From Mastacembelus armatus (Eukaryota; Chordata; Actinopteri; Synbranchiformes; Mastacembelidae), in assembly GCF_900324485.2 (NCBI RefSeq), contig NC_046650.1, positions 5,081,450 through 5,145,449 on the forward strand: a stretch of DNA of 64,000 bases. The letters are read 5' to 3'. Under the pieces are notes generated by a model. That model did not search any database and was not told where the DNA came from. It was given only the letters and a program-made list of their open reading frames with translations. The position numbers were made by a program, and so were the translations under genes. The stretch's first letter is position 1; every line of letters begins with the position of its first letter. Positions 44,172-58,400 of the stretch are shown here, piece after piece.

Positions 44172-47100
44172 TCAGACATATTCCTTAGTGCTGCTCGGAG
44201 GGCCAGAGCGAGAACTAGATGGGTACTTGGATACTTGCTTCTTTCTTGGACAGGAAGCAGCCAACATAGTCCCACCCAGGACATCTAGGAGGGATCCGCC
44301 CCAGGCGATGAATATGGCAGCACCGAACTCAAATCTGGAACAGAGTCACAAAAAAAAACTTCCATTTACAGTCAATGCCTCCATTTGACTGTTAAAAATC
44401 TCATCAGTTCATTATTTAAAAGTAAACTTCTCATTATGTTACGTTATCTTAACTTTGGCTTCAATAAAGGGTGGTGTAGCCACATGTGTAAGCTATAGGA
44501 TAATGATACATGCAAAAATTAGCTAAGCTAGTCATCATGCACATTTTTCCAATAAGGAAAAGTCCTGTATTCAAACTAAAAGTAAATTAAGTGATGCTAT
44601 CATCAAATTGTACAAATGTAGAGAACTCATCTCTACAGTATGACTGTGTTAAAGTGTAGTTCATTATGATATATTTTGATTCTTACAATTTATTTATTAA
44701 TGTGGAAGTGGACTTTCATTTGAACTATTTATATACAGTTTAATGTGGAAAAATACACATTTGACAGTATGTATTGTAAAAACTGAATCTGCCTATAACA
44801 GTCAACACACTGGACAAAAGCTGCACAAAAATAAACTGTAGGTACTGAAGTTAATTCCCAGTACCTCGATATTAAATAGCAGTTAAAACTTTTTTCTTTA
44901 CTTACAATACTACAATTTGCACTTGGGTCACTTACTTGGTGTTGACAGGAGTGTAGGGATTATAGAAAGCTCGGATGACGTTGTGAGCAAACCAGGAGCA
45001 TGCTACGATGGCACAAAGCCCTGAGAGAAGGAGAGAAATTCAGGAACAAAGGTGAACACCATCGAAACCTGAGAGCAGACATGCTTTTGTCTCCTTTCAC
45101 CAGGCAGCTACCTATTGACTCCAGCACAATTAGCTTTTAGTGTTTCTGTTCTCTTCAGAGCCAGTTAGACCTCTTACGTTAGAGTCAGTGCCAGGAGAAC
45201 TGGTCTCATTCAGGCTGATGACCTGTGAAGGACCCGAGCAGGAGAGTGGGAGGAAAGCATTTTAGAGTGGGAATCAAACTTGCTCCTACATACTCTGTGA
45301 TGTACTGAAGATCTTAGAAACTGTTTGATGATGGGGTCAGGTTGGGTGTGTTTTGTTGAAATATCACGTAACCATGTCTGAATTGACCATAACGGAGCCC
45401 AGATCCAGTAAACTGCACCGTCTGTTAGAAGCTCAAATAAAAATATACATCAACATGTAGGCGGGTGACAAATTAAAGGAACATAATGAATACGGGTGCT
45501 TCAGTTCAGGGTTAGGGTTCACTGAACGGTGTGGAAAGTATGAAAATCATGTGATTCAGATGCAAAGGCCTACACAGTCTCTTCCACCAACATCATCAAA
45601 ACACCAAATGAAAGAACATAATTTGGGAGAAATGGTGTTCATCCCTGCACCGCACTCAGAAGCTGTTCTGGCGTCACGAGGTGGAACAACACTTATACGT
45701 TATTTTTCATTAGTCGTGCACCTGTAATCAGATTTCACTCACAGTGATGAAACCAATAGGATATGTTAAATGTAACACATTATGGTCTAATTACAATTAA
45801 TGTGACATGCGATCATGCAGTTTGAGCACCTTTGTCATGTCATGTCAATCAAAACATTTTCCCTGATAACTGGTTACTATTATAACCAGTTAAAAGTTGT
45901 TTCCCATTTCTGATATTAGTCATTAAAAGTGTTATATAATAGCTTTTCCATCCTCACCGCCCACTAGCAGGATGATGCCTCCTGTCATGGCGATGCGGGA
46001 CTTGCGGATTTTGTCACTCCCACCACAGGTAGTGCACTTCATCCCCATACAGGCCACACCCAACCCTGCGATGGACACAATGATGCCAACTATCATCAAG
46101 GCACGAGTGGCCTGAAGTGAACCTGGAGCAGACAGAGAGACGCAAACAAAAACATGATTAAATTCAGGAAGATTACTGGAGGTGTGAGGTGGTTATTCTG
46201 CAGGGAGGCGGTGAAGGGATGTTCTTTTGTTTTGTATAATGTGGAAGTGAAAAAAGTTTAATTCATAAAAACACAGAGGTCACATAAAGTCCAATAGTCA
46301 CTATCCTAAGTGTAAATCTGAAGCAAAACTAGACAGTTATAGGAAAGGCTTTATATGTGTGTCTGGAGTTTGTGAATTATATTCACATTAGCTTGTCAGG
46401 ACACTTTAATGAGAGCTTTTCCTGGAAGAGAAACCATGGGATACGCACGGACACACACCATCACACACAAACAGAGAAAAACTGTTTTTCACTGTGTCCC
46501 TCCCATCTGTTGCTGTTTGAGAGGTGGCAGCCCACTAAAACACTACTGTCAGGATCCTCATCCGTCAGCTACCCCACCACTCCACCGCTCCCCCACCCAT
46601 CCTATAAACCTATCACAGAGTGAGGCCCCCCCCACCGTCCAACCCTTTGTTTCTCCCTCTCTGTCCACCTAGAACCAGTCTGTGCCAGTCTAGGCCGTCC
46701 CTGCCCTGCCCAACAAACAAAACCTCCCAGCAGTGAGGAGGGATGGAAGGATGGGTAGAGACAGAGGGGACTAGGATGCAGAGCGGAGAGAGATAAGAGG
46801 GGGGTGCACTCTATAAAATACTGGGAAATGGGAAACAATAGGGTGGATTATATAGTAAATGTAGTTCCAGAGCAGGATGCATAGTATCCTGGATTCAGAT
46901 CACACTGTTCTTATCATTGCTAGTGAGCCTCCTTTGCAGATGTTTCGCCTCCTTTGCACATCTGGTTCCAACATAGAAATCCACTGAAGAGACAATCATA
47001 TGTTTGATTATGATGATGCTCTATAATGGGACATATAGCCTACTGTATTACTCTGTCATACTGTGCATACAGACAACATCATTTTAATCAATCATGATTC

Positions 47101-47806
47101 CTTCAGGGCATTGCTGTGCTATGTGGGCCCCCACTGACATTCTCTTTGTTTTTATTTGGTAAAACACTTTTTGTTTAGGAATCTGCGCCCAGTAACTTTT
47201 GACCCTGAGCCTGCTTTGACACTGTTACAAATGAACACAAATCCTTTTGATGCTATTAGGATGCTTATAGTTACCATGATCACACCTACGTATTAATGTT
47301 TAACCTGATCAGTAACAACAGGGGAGGAGATGCTTGATGGTGCAGGTGGGTCTGCAGGTGGACAAACGGAAGTTATACATGAGAGACTGTGTAAATACAA
47401 TCCAGCATTGTAATACCACTTCCCAAATAAAACGGGAAATTAAAAACATTTGTTGAGTAAAAAGTTTTTACTTGATGGTGTGATTTGCACACCCCAAAGC
47501 ACACTCCTGGCTTTACAGATTCTAATTAGATTGGTTCCTTCATGGTTAGTATTTGGTTTTCTGGAGGTCGCTGGGCTACTTACTGTCGAGCTGCAGAATG
47601 GAGTCGTAGATTTTGCACTGGAGCTGTCCGGTGCTTTGGAAAGCGCAGGACATCCATAGCCCCTGGTACATGGCCACCGCAGTGATGATGTTGTCCCCGA
47701 TATACGCTGACATCTTCCACTGCGGCAGAATAGTCCCTATGATCAGTCCAACAATACCAACAAGCGACAGGAAAAATCCCAGCAGCTGAATACCGGAGTT
47801 GGCCAT
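44172..47806 (-). CDS. cldn7: Claudin-7
   Basis: 211 residues, the same length as mammalian CLDN7, in four coding exons on minus: 47584-47806, 45958-46122, 44936-45020 and 44172-44334, phases 1, 1 and 2. Tight-junction membrane protein with four helices. Visible: [20 protein letters not shown] (helix 1), the claudin signature W-GLW-C-C in loop 1 ([25 protein letters not shown]), [20 protein letters not shown] (helix 2), [20 protein letters not shown] (helix 3), [20 protein letters not shown] (helix 4) and the PDZ-binding end KEYV, which is that of CLDN7. It seals epithelial junctions and sets paracellular ion flow. With chrnb1 upstream it matches human 17p13.1 synteny. Fish may have two copies, so an a/b suffix cannot be given. 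Confidence 0.95.
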
Positions 47807-50566
47807 CGTTTTAAACTTTAAGTCCCCTCCTCTGTTAACTTAGTGCGGATCCTGCGTCACGATGCAAAATGGGAATGTCCAGAAATAGCTTTTTAAACTC
47901 TGAGAACTATCATTAAGTGATGCAGAAGTCGATGGTTTTGTCCGTGGAGCTCCTCAGTTGTGAACCGGGGGTCTGCAGGCGGAGGTGGGCATCCAAGATG
48001 TGGGTGATGGTGTGAAGTGGGTGTGTAATTATCATGCCTGCTGATGCATGGAGGTGCAGTGGTCGCGGGGTGTTGCTGCTGGGAAATGTTCCCTCTGATT
48101 CCAGCAAAGCAACAGGTCGTCTCTCCACTTCTCTTTATCACTTTCTAACTTGTCTTTTCAGCTTTCAGACTCTTCATCATTACGCACGAATGTTGAGCGT
48201 TAATGTTTTCCTTTACTGCCACAATTCACCTAAAATAAACAACAAAGAAAGTTATTAACACAGAACATCTGCATTTATGGCTTTTCTGTAGTTTTGTCTT
48301 TAGTTTAATGGGAGGGTTGAGAGCTAAAAACTGATCACACCAAATGAGATCTGTCCTATGATGATAAAAGTTTTAGCCCCTTGGGAGAAATGGATAAACA
48401 ATACAACAACAGATAAACAATCCCATACAAACAGCAAAGCTGACTGTTACAGGTGATCTTTTGGGGGAATCTCCCTTAAACTTTTTTTTTAATCATCTCA
48501 TGCCAGAGGTGGTAATTTTATGCACATTTTTATGTAATAATAATTAAAAATATATCTGTTCAGTAAGGTCAATTAATGTGCCTGTTGTAGCTATTCCCTG
48601 CAGTGAATGGGAAAAACCTAGAGACAATAGCAAACATTGTCTGTATCAGAGATCAGGCTTGGTGCTGCAGTGTCTCTGACTTCACACTGTGGTTAAACAA
48701 TAGTCCTACAGCAATGGGAGAGGAAGTAATAACCCATAATCCTGGAGGAAGTTATCCCTTCTTCCAGATTAATGAGAGTGTGCTCACCTACTGGTTGGAT
48801 TACCTATTTAAGATGTAATAAGGCTTTGCAAGATTGTTCTCAGTCCCCTACCCTTTTAACTCCTACATTAGTCTTCAGCCTTGAACTGTTCTTTGATTTT
48901 CTCACATTTTTGCCCTTCCCATTCACCTAACATTACACTTTCCCTTTCTACTGTATCCCAGCTGTTGTAATGGGCATCACAGTTTAGCCCCGGGGGCCAA
49001 CAAATGCTCCATTGTTGCCAAGGAGCACAACAAATCAGTTTCATTTTGATACAGAGACTAATGAGCAGGAGGAGGAGGAAGTGGATTTGGGGTTGAACAT
49101 TGTTAGAATTTAGGTGAGAAGGGTAAGGTGATAAATTAAAACACATGCATATGTATTATTTTATATATATATATATGTAGCTAAAAAGGTGAGCACACAG
49201 CTTTGAGGGAGATGTGGAAGAAGATGAGCAGGAAGATCAGAGGCCTGTCTGAGGCCTACTAGTTCTGTTGCTACTGGTAACCTGATTTATATGATGTTCT
49301 CTTGGCTGCTTTTCCAGCGAGGCCCCAGAGTGCAAAGAACAAAAAAAAAAGAACATTGCTCTTTCCTCCCTCTTCTCTTTCGCTTCTTTTCTCTTTTATT
49401 GCTTTCTTTTTTTAATAGCATAAACACGCATTTGTCTTGCTGGTTTAGCCGTTGCTCCACGCTCAATAGGTGGTGAAAAAGAAAACAGCTAAATCAGCCC
49501 AAAGAAGGGCACTAACAACATTCTCTTGGGGGCTCTCCCTCCTGTTTCTGAGGCCTCCTCTGAGTCTGAAGTGAGCAAGTGGAGTGCAAATCCAGTGAGT
49601 GAAGCTCTTTAAGTGCCCTTGGAAGCCACTGAGGCATTAGCAATAAAACACGCGGGGCCCATGACTTTTCCCTGAAAGGCTCTGAGTGTGCAAATGAGGG
49701 GCATGGCGCCCTTCTCTCCATGTCCTGTCTTTTCCACCTACAGACTTTTTATGCAACAGGAGCTGGTTTTGTGTAGCAGCAGGACAGGGCCAGTAGACTG
49801 TGTTCTTAGGCTTGTGGACTCATTCTTCTCGTCTTCTCTCTGAGGCAATGAAAGAGAGATGTTCTTTTCTCGTAAGAGCTTGGCAAGCGCTACCAATAGT
49901 GGAATATGTTTGGATAGCTCAGGCACACTGAACAACAATCACAGACATTGTGCTTTCATACACATCAGTGATGAAAATGGCTACAGAGTAACTATGGAAA
50001 ATACTGTACTGTACTGTAAGGCCCAATTCTTCTTCACATCAGTCACTTTGTGTCTCTTTAGTAATTTCGCATTTCATCTTGCATCTTGTCTCCTATTTTT
50101 CTGTGGTTATTTGGCATCTCATTTTGCATTTCTGTGGTCATTTTCTTCTTAACCATTGTGTCTCTCTCTTTTGTTATTTGTCTCTTTTGAATTTCACACA
50201 TCATTGTTGTGTAACTCTTTGTGGGTGCTCATCATCTCACTGTTGTCATTTTGACTCCTTATGGAAAATTTGAATTTCTGGAAAATCTCTGTAGTCGTTT
50301 TCTTTTTCTTTGTGGTTATTTTATATAATGTTTCTTCTTACTTCTTCTTTCTTCTTACCCTGGGTGGTCTCCACCCCTGAAATCAGCCAAACTAGTCTAT
50401 GATTATTTTTGTCCCAGTGTCAACAACAAGCTCAGGTTTTATTGTCAAATCTAAATTTCACTTTTAAAAGACTCACCACCTGCTTACTTACTTCCAGTCC
50501 TTTACCACATCTCTCCAAAATCCTGATGTATATCCAAAATCCATCATGTTTATGATGTATGATGTG

Positions 50567-50630
<64 letters not shown>

Positions 50631-50894
50631 AAATATATATATAAAAATATATAAAATATATATATATTTTTTTTTTCTTTATATATTTTTTCTATATATA
50701 TATATATATATGAAAATGCACAATTTAAAAACGTGACTGGGTATAAAAAGAGCATCTTAGAGAGTCAGAGTCTCTCAGAAGTAAAGATGGATAGAGGTTC
50801 ACCAGTCTGTGAAAAACTGCATCTACAAATTCCTCAATGTAAAGTTGATTTTAAATATATCATCATCTACAGTACATAATAGCATCAAAAGATG

Positions 50895-50927
<33 letters not shown>

Positions 50928-51384
50928 GTTGAATAGTGTTTGTGTTATTTCTAAGCAGCTTCTCTCTGCTTCAGCCTGGCTCTGGTATCTCCTGCTCTGT
51001 GGGAGTTTTTGCATGTTTAGCTTTCACTGGCTGATGGGCAGTAACATAGTCCAACTTGTTATGCCAAATGGTTGCCCTGTTTCCTGCAATTCATAACTGG
51101 GCTGCAGAGCTGCCGTTTGCTGATTTGCTTCCTACAATTATTCACAGACATGACTACGATGGCCGTGTAGCTAACAGTGTGACAATAAATTAGCGAAAAT
51201 CACTGAAAAAGGTGACGCAAAAGTTGATAAATTCTTTCCTTTTAAGGTGATACCCCTGGAAATCATTATAAAGTCTTATGATTAACTTTACTTCCTCACT
51301 GTGACCTTATTTAAACCCTATATGTAGAAAAGTAATGAATTCCTACTCGTTGTCTTGGCCTCAAACTGGACTACACATTAGGGT
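47807..51384. other. Upstream of cldn7 and intergenic, repeat-rich
   Basis: The first few hundred bases should hold the cldn7 promoter. The rest has simple repeats (a (TA)n region at about 50569-50711, a (TA)/(TG) run near 50896-50928) and no recognisable gene. Confidence 0.45.
50569..50711. repeat. Imperfect (TA)n tract
   Basis: Long alternating TA run broken by short A- and T-rich insertions. Antisense frames through it translate to Ile/Tyr repeats and are not genes. Confidence 0.9.
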
Positions 51385-51505
<121 letters not shown>

Positions 51506-51621
51506 TCCAAAAATACTGTTCACACCAATGAATGTAGAAGGTTAAATACACCGTCAGTGGTTCACATTAATCACAATTTGTGCATATTGCCAGTAGTTTG
51601 ATTGTTTAAACTGACATTATA

Positions 51622-51739
51622 CTGTCCAGGGTGTACCCCTGCCTTTCACCCGAGAGAGAGCAGGGATAGGCTCCAGCTGATCCCCGTGACCCTGGTTCAG
51701 GAAAAAGTGGGTATAGAAAATGGATGGATGGATGGATGG
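51622..51739 (+). repeat. 5'-truncated SINE fragment with target duplication
   Basis: 3' part of the common SINE. The duplication aactgacattata flanks it at 51609-51621 and 51740-51752, which shows that truncation occurred at insertion. Confidence 0.92.
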
Positions 51740-52219
51740 AACTGACATTATATTACTGCCATCTATTGCCTAAAGGCCAACATTACAATCACTGCTCCCT
51801 TTTACAGCTGAACACAAATAAATAGTTTTCTGTACGTTTCACAAAGTACAGCACATTCATAACGAAGCTGCTGGTTAAATCAAACACTGTTGCTTTCAAA
51901 AACATATATTTCAAGCTTTTCGACTCAAATAACAAAGATCACAATGTGTTAAATACATAACATAGACAAAAATAATATAAAGCCACCGAGAGTTGCCACA
52001 TAAACATTTATCATCCTTAAATCTGCACACTTGGATTGTGTTATGGCAACTATGTGTCTTTATGTAATGTGACTTTTATCGGCAGCTTGACCTTGTCAGG
52101 GGCTGACAACAGAAATGTGGAATAGTTATTTATGGAAAGTCACATCTGGGGATCTCAGAAAGCACCAAGAAGTAATGTGACATCCAGCTATGTGTATGTG
52201 TGTGTGTGTGAGTTGTTGT

Positions 52220-52381
52220 CTATGGGAAGGGGTTATCAGGAGTGTAGTTGAAACTGGCATCCAAGAACATGGCCAGGGTACCCAGGGTGCTGATGATGAC
52301 AAACAACCACAGGAAGAGGCGATCCACAACCAGGGCGATGAACTGCCAGTCACCAGTTATCTGGAACACACACACACGCAC

Positions 52382-52422
<41 letters not shown>

Positions 52423-55400
52423 TGCTTACTGTAAGCACTGACTCAGCAGTATACTGTGTGTATCCAATGATACATGAACATCACTGAGGCATGTTTGGAA
52501 AACTATCTGCTCAGTAACTGCTGACAGACTGAATAACAGGCTGTCTGAGAGTGTGTGTCATGTGCATTTCTCACCATGTCGTCGATGTCCTGTTTCTTCA
52601 GCTGCTCAGCCATGTATGTCACAGCAGCAATGGCTGACTTCAGGTTGGGAGGTAGGACCAAACAGTAGTTGTCTGTGTTTGGGAGGCGCTGGAGCTGCAC
52701 AGTGCTCTCACACCTCAAATGCAGAGAGGGAAGAAAAGAACAGTGAAGTTGGAAATAAGGATGTAAAAAACAAAAAAAGAAATGGGTATAGGAACAAGCA
52801 CTGGCTGCAACAAGTCTATAAGCCTAGTCCTGACTCAAGGCCCTTTTGGTGGCTTTTTCCAGATCTGCATCTGAAGTGATCCTGGAGTTAAGACCCTGCC
52901 TGTACAGAACTCTACCACACTGTTAGGGTAATATTTATAAAGATTTGAATGACTCGCTTAAAAACATGACAAAGCCGAGGATGTCAGTATAGTCTCCTCA
53001 GAACATACAGAATGTGTCCTTGTGGCCTTGTGACAGCAGCACACTCCTGCCACAGGTGTGACATTGACAAAGCACCAGGGCAACATGTACGTGATACCAT
53101 GACCTTTGACGCCTTCATTCTTACCTCACACAGCTGTTCCATAAAGCAAAACATATGAGCAGAGTGGGGGGGGGGGACTCTTGGACAGCATTGTTGTGAT
53201 GCCTAGCCAACATGTGACTCTAGAACTTCACTGCTGTGCTATAAAAAAATTCATTTTACTTTGAAATGAAAAGGAATTAGGAGTAGCACTCAATATGTGC
53301 ACCAGCACCAAGAGGAACTGTGAAAAGTTCTTGTTTATGCTCTTAGTTTTTACTTTTGGGAGTATTTGATCCACAGATACATTCATAGGTCATGGATGTA
53401 TCCAAGGGAATATCCTCAGAATCAGTCCCTATATTAGATCATTGTTTGAATGAATGGTCATGTGTGTTGACATGCTGAATTTACTTTAAGTTTCTTTCAT
53501 TCAGAAAATGTTTATCGATTCGGGGTGAATAAAAGTAAATAATCACATTGCATGAATATAAATATATAATATATAAATATAAAGCCTTTTTCTGTCCACA
53601 CCAGTTGCCATGCTGTTGTATAAATATTATGATATATACTAGTCATTTACGATTTCAGCCTCATCAACCCTTTTTTTCATTGGCGTGTGCTCAGTCAACC
53701 ATTCTTGTGTGTTACTCTGTCTGATGTCATTACTAGCTAGCTTCACCAGCCTGGGTTTCATTCTTCATCACCACAGTGCACCTGTCAGACTGACACTTCT
53801 TTTACACGTTTACGCACAATCCAAATATGTAAGTGTATAGTGCGCATGATGTGCAGAACCTCTGGCACCAGAAAGGGTGAGGTGTCCGAGAAGTTATTAG
53901 TCACAGAGAGTGTGACAACAGATGGACTCTTAGACAATAAAAAAGTGTCCAAGAGGTGTGTATGTGTGTGTGTGTGTGGCCAACTTTGAGGTGCTCTACA
54001 TGCTGCATGCCACCACATTCCACAGCTTGTATTTATTACCCTAAGTACATGGAGTGCTTCTCACTATGACACACATCACATTCACACACACCCTTACACA
54101 GGCACATGTACACTGTACTTTGATAGTGTAAATACCTGTGCATGTTAATATGTTTGGGATTATTAAATGACATGTTGACACAACATAAGAACCATGGGCT
54201 CACACATGTAAAGGGTAAAGACAAATATAAGCAACTCAACAACATGCACAAAATCATCATAAAATGTGAAGGACAACACCTCCACATAGAGAGTAGGATG
54301 AATGAATAGACAATAGTAGATGGTCCCTGATAGTGTGTCCATCATCTCTTTGACACAATTCTCTTCTGCTCTGATCAGCTATCATGGGTCTCCTTCCACT
54401 CATCTACCAATTCTGTTCTTCACCCTTGTCCATCACCTCTTTGAGGGATTACCCCTAATACTCAGCCTAAACAGAGGCTTAGTGAGTGGCGACTATGTTC
54501 AGGGGACGGGAGTGTAGCTGTGGGTGAATTTGATGCCTTTGGAACGGGATGACAGATGCCCAGCATCAGGTCTGGTGCAGGGGACTCTGGAGCCTTTTAT
54601 AATGTCTGGGCTGAGTGGCAAGGCAGAGGACTATCGGGTCATTAGTCAGAATGAAGCATAGGTGAAGGACAGACAGCATGGACTGAAGTCACATTTTAGA
54701 CAAATAATTTTGAGCTTTACCACTGACTGATACAGTATGTCTATTTAAATGTCCAGAGTATATTCAGTCTATTGAGAGTGTAGTTCTAAGCAGTGACAGC
54801 CAACAAGGCTTAAACAGGCCGAGTGTGAAGTAGAGAAAATCTACTCCATCAACCCAAAATAGAAAAAATGTCACCATGTCTTCACAAGGTAATTGACAGA
54901 GAATAAACAAGTTAGCCCCTTCACATGCACCCCCTTTCTGGCATACACACAACTTAGACACACAATTTAGTGAAAGGCATATGGATGGACTATCCCAGGC
55001 CAAGGTTTGATGAAGAAGACAATAAACTGAGCTTTTGGATTTTTCTATCTAAGAATATGTCCAGGAAGATACCATAGCATAGCATGGTGTCTTAGTGGTT
55101 AGCACTGTTGCCTCACAGCAAGAAGGTTCCTGGTTTGAAACCCATCAGGGACCTTTCTGTGTGGAGTTTGCATGTTCTCCCTGTGCTTGTGTGGGTTTTC
55201 TCCAGGTACTCTGGTTTCCTCCCACAGTCCAAAAACATGTATGTCAGGTTGATTGGTGACTCTAAATTGCCCATAGGAGTGAGTGTGAGTGTGTGAGGTT
55301 GTTTGTCTCTATGTGGCCCTGTGATGGACTGGTGACCTGTCCAGGGTGGACCCCTGCCTTTCACCCAAAGAGAGCTGGGATAGGCTCCAGCTGATCCCTG

Positions 55401-58400
55401 TGACCCTGGTTAAGGAATAAGCGGGTATAGATGATGGATGGATGGATGGATGATTTGATTGGCTGAACTATCTGTTCAGTCTTCCTAAACAAATCATGTG
55501 ACTGGCTGGCTGTGCGCATAGGAGAAGGATCGGCTTACTCGCACTAATTGCCAACACCTGAGACCTCTAGGATTTTCTTCCTGCCATCCTAGAAACGGAT
55601 GGAAGATGATACAGCAGCCAAATGATGAAAACTCTCCCAAAAACCAACAAACCATGGAGACCTACAACATGACCAACGGCGGTTTAATGGACTTTTCTCA
55701 GAGGACTAAAAGTTTGGATGGTCTGGAGGTTTCACGGAAGCTTCAACATGTGCATCTCTGGTAGACAACAGAAAAGGTAGGAAATCGCAGTTTTGCTTTG
55801 CATGCAGTGTTAAAACGTGATTTTCTGTCGTAATGGAGTTTTGAAATGGTTTTCATCGTTAATATTGCGAGGCTGTGCTTTCCGGTGCGTCGCTTGTTAA
55901 AATTGAAGTCGCAAAGGCTCGTCCTGAATAAAGGCCAAGGCTGTGCACTGTGGTGTTTATCAGTTCATGTTTACCATCAGAGTCGCTAACATTTATTTAT
56001 CAGTCAGAAACACAAAGTGCAGCTGAAGGCTGAGTGTTGTGACTTTCCAGTGTCAGACTGAGGCATTTCACCCCAAACTACTCATGTCGAGCTGCTAGTG
56101 GTGCTGCAAGGAAGGTCAGAGGGTCAGCAGGGTCAGTAGCACTAATCCTCTCTTGGAACTGTGAATACCTGCGCAAGTTTTCATGGCAATCTATTTTAAT
56201 TTATATGTGTGTGGACCAAAGTGGTGCACCAGCTGACAGCAGGTTGACATTGTTAGGCCTAAGCCACAGTGATAGAATGAATAAAAATACAAATCCCACG
56301 TCTGTCCATTGACTCTCAAACGTTCTGTATAACTCTGACCATCACACTGAAAATAAGTCTACAGCAAAACATGTCACTGTCTTGACAGATTCTTTGAACT
56401 GATGGCTGTAATTCTGCCAAGTCTAGCACACTGTGTACTGTACCATAATACTAGTCTGGCATCAGACACAACACTCACACTTTGGCACACTCTATAATGA
56501 AGATTCAGGCCTGTGCAGGGTTTTAATAACATTAGTAATGGCTTTTTGAAAGTGTAGCATCAGGATCAGCACATCTTTGTCTGGAAAGAGGATGAATCAG
56601 GATATATGACTCCAGGGCTATGATATTTAACTGTACCGCACACTATAACTTCTAGGCAGTTTATCGCTTTCAAAAAGTCAAGCCAGATCATTGTGGAGCT
56701 TAAATCTAACCAGGTTTGTTAGATATTGCATATATATATATATATATGTGTGTGTCTGTGTGTGTAAAACTGCCTTGCTGGTTTTTCAGCTATCCGTGCC
56801 TTATCCACTGTTGGTTACCTGGATCAGGTGTGTCCTTCCCATGGGTTTCCCATCAAACTGCACTTAGCTTTGAAATCTAAGAAATGTGTTGAATGAAATT
56901 TCTTCTGTTCAAAACATTTGCAGAACAGATTTTTCTGCCTTGTTTGCATTTGTGGTTGGTTCTGAGGTCTGTTTACACTGGTTCCTCTTCCTTGCCTATG
57001 TTAGAGTACTCCTGTGTTTGCAACACAAGCATGACCTATGCTGGAAGTGTTTCAGAAATCTCACAGCCTACCTAAAAATGCTGAAGTAAAATCATCCTTT
57101 ATCTGATGCAACTTTTTTAGGAGGCTGAGATCACAGTTTGTTGGCAATTGTTTACATTCATCCTGATCAGAATAATTTATTGCAGTTAGTAGAAAAAAGT
57201 GCTAGTTCACAACTTTCACAGTGTACTTTTTCAGAATGAGACAGTATAAACAAATAAATGGCTCCATTAAAGAAGTAAATGAAATGAAAATGTGGCCCTA
57301 CCTGCCTCTCCAGGGTATGACGAGATCAGGGTTGATCTTGCGAATGAAGTACTCTCCCCCAGGCTGCCGCCCATCAAAGCTTCTGATAAATGTATCATTA
57401 GACTCCTCTTTCAACAGAGGCTCCTCTTGGTTCGGCCTCGTCATGCCAATATACTTGGGCAGGAAGTGGATAAAAACCTGAAAATTCCAGGGGCAAATGT
57501 TAGTGAAATCTGAGTTCTCAAATATGTGAGTCTTGCTTCGTGAATTTATAGAAATGTTAAGTCCACTCTAACCTTTCGGACCCAGTTTGGTATGATGTGT
57601 GTACTGGCTGTTCGATGGTGTAAGTTGAGGACAACCACGCTCAAGATGACAGAGAAAGTGACCAGGATCATGGTGAACATGACGTAGTTAACAATAATTG
57701 GGATGCCGAGGGAAGTCTCAGGCACTTTGTCAGCGAGCAACAGCATAAAGACAGTCAGAGCGATGAGGACAGAGATGGAGAGGGTCATCTTCTCTCCTGC
57801 AGATGACAGGGATGGGTTGAAAAATCAGTTATGATGTGAAGCAACAAACACAGTATTTACTCTGCTAGCCTATATTAGCTGCAGATTTTAACATGGATTT
57901 TATATTGTTGTTGTAACAAAGGCATTCATGTGTGTGTTACATATCCCCTGAAATCAAGCTTACATCAGCCAAAAATTCAGCATGTTTGCTTGCCCCATCC
58001 TGTTGCCTTAAGTCTGTATTTTTCCATCAGTTCTGACCACATAAAACCAGACATTGACAAAGTAGGTTCCTGGCTGTGATCAGTTTCTTTTAATGCACAA
58101 TTCATCATTTAATCACCTGTTCCTTCAAAGACTGCCCTGTACCATGAGGTCGTCTGTGTTTTGTGTCATGACATTAGTGTATTGGTATAGAGACTCAGAT
58201 CTTCTCTTGGCAGTGATGTGTAGTTGTAATGTCAAAACATGTCAGATGTGCTGACCTGCTCCAGGGGGCAGGTAGAAAACAAATATAGCCAGCACGCTGG
58301 TGAGGATGCAAGGCACAATGATGTTGATGATGTAGAAAAGAGGCTTCCTCTGGATGATGAGGTAGAAGGTGATGTCCTCGTACAAGTCCACTTTAATGTT

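Noticed and set aside
43954-44388. 144-codon plus-strand frame over the cldn7 last exon
   Set aside because: Antisense to the claudin exon, whose minus-strand reading is certain.
50432-50755. 107-codon frame rich in Ile and Tyr
   Set aside because: Translation of the (TA)n repeat.
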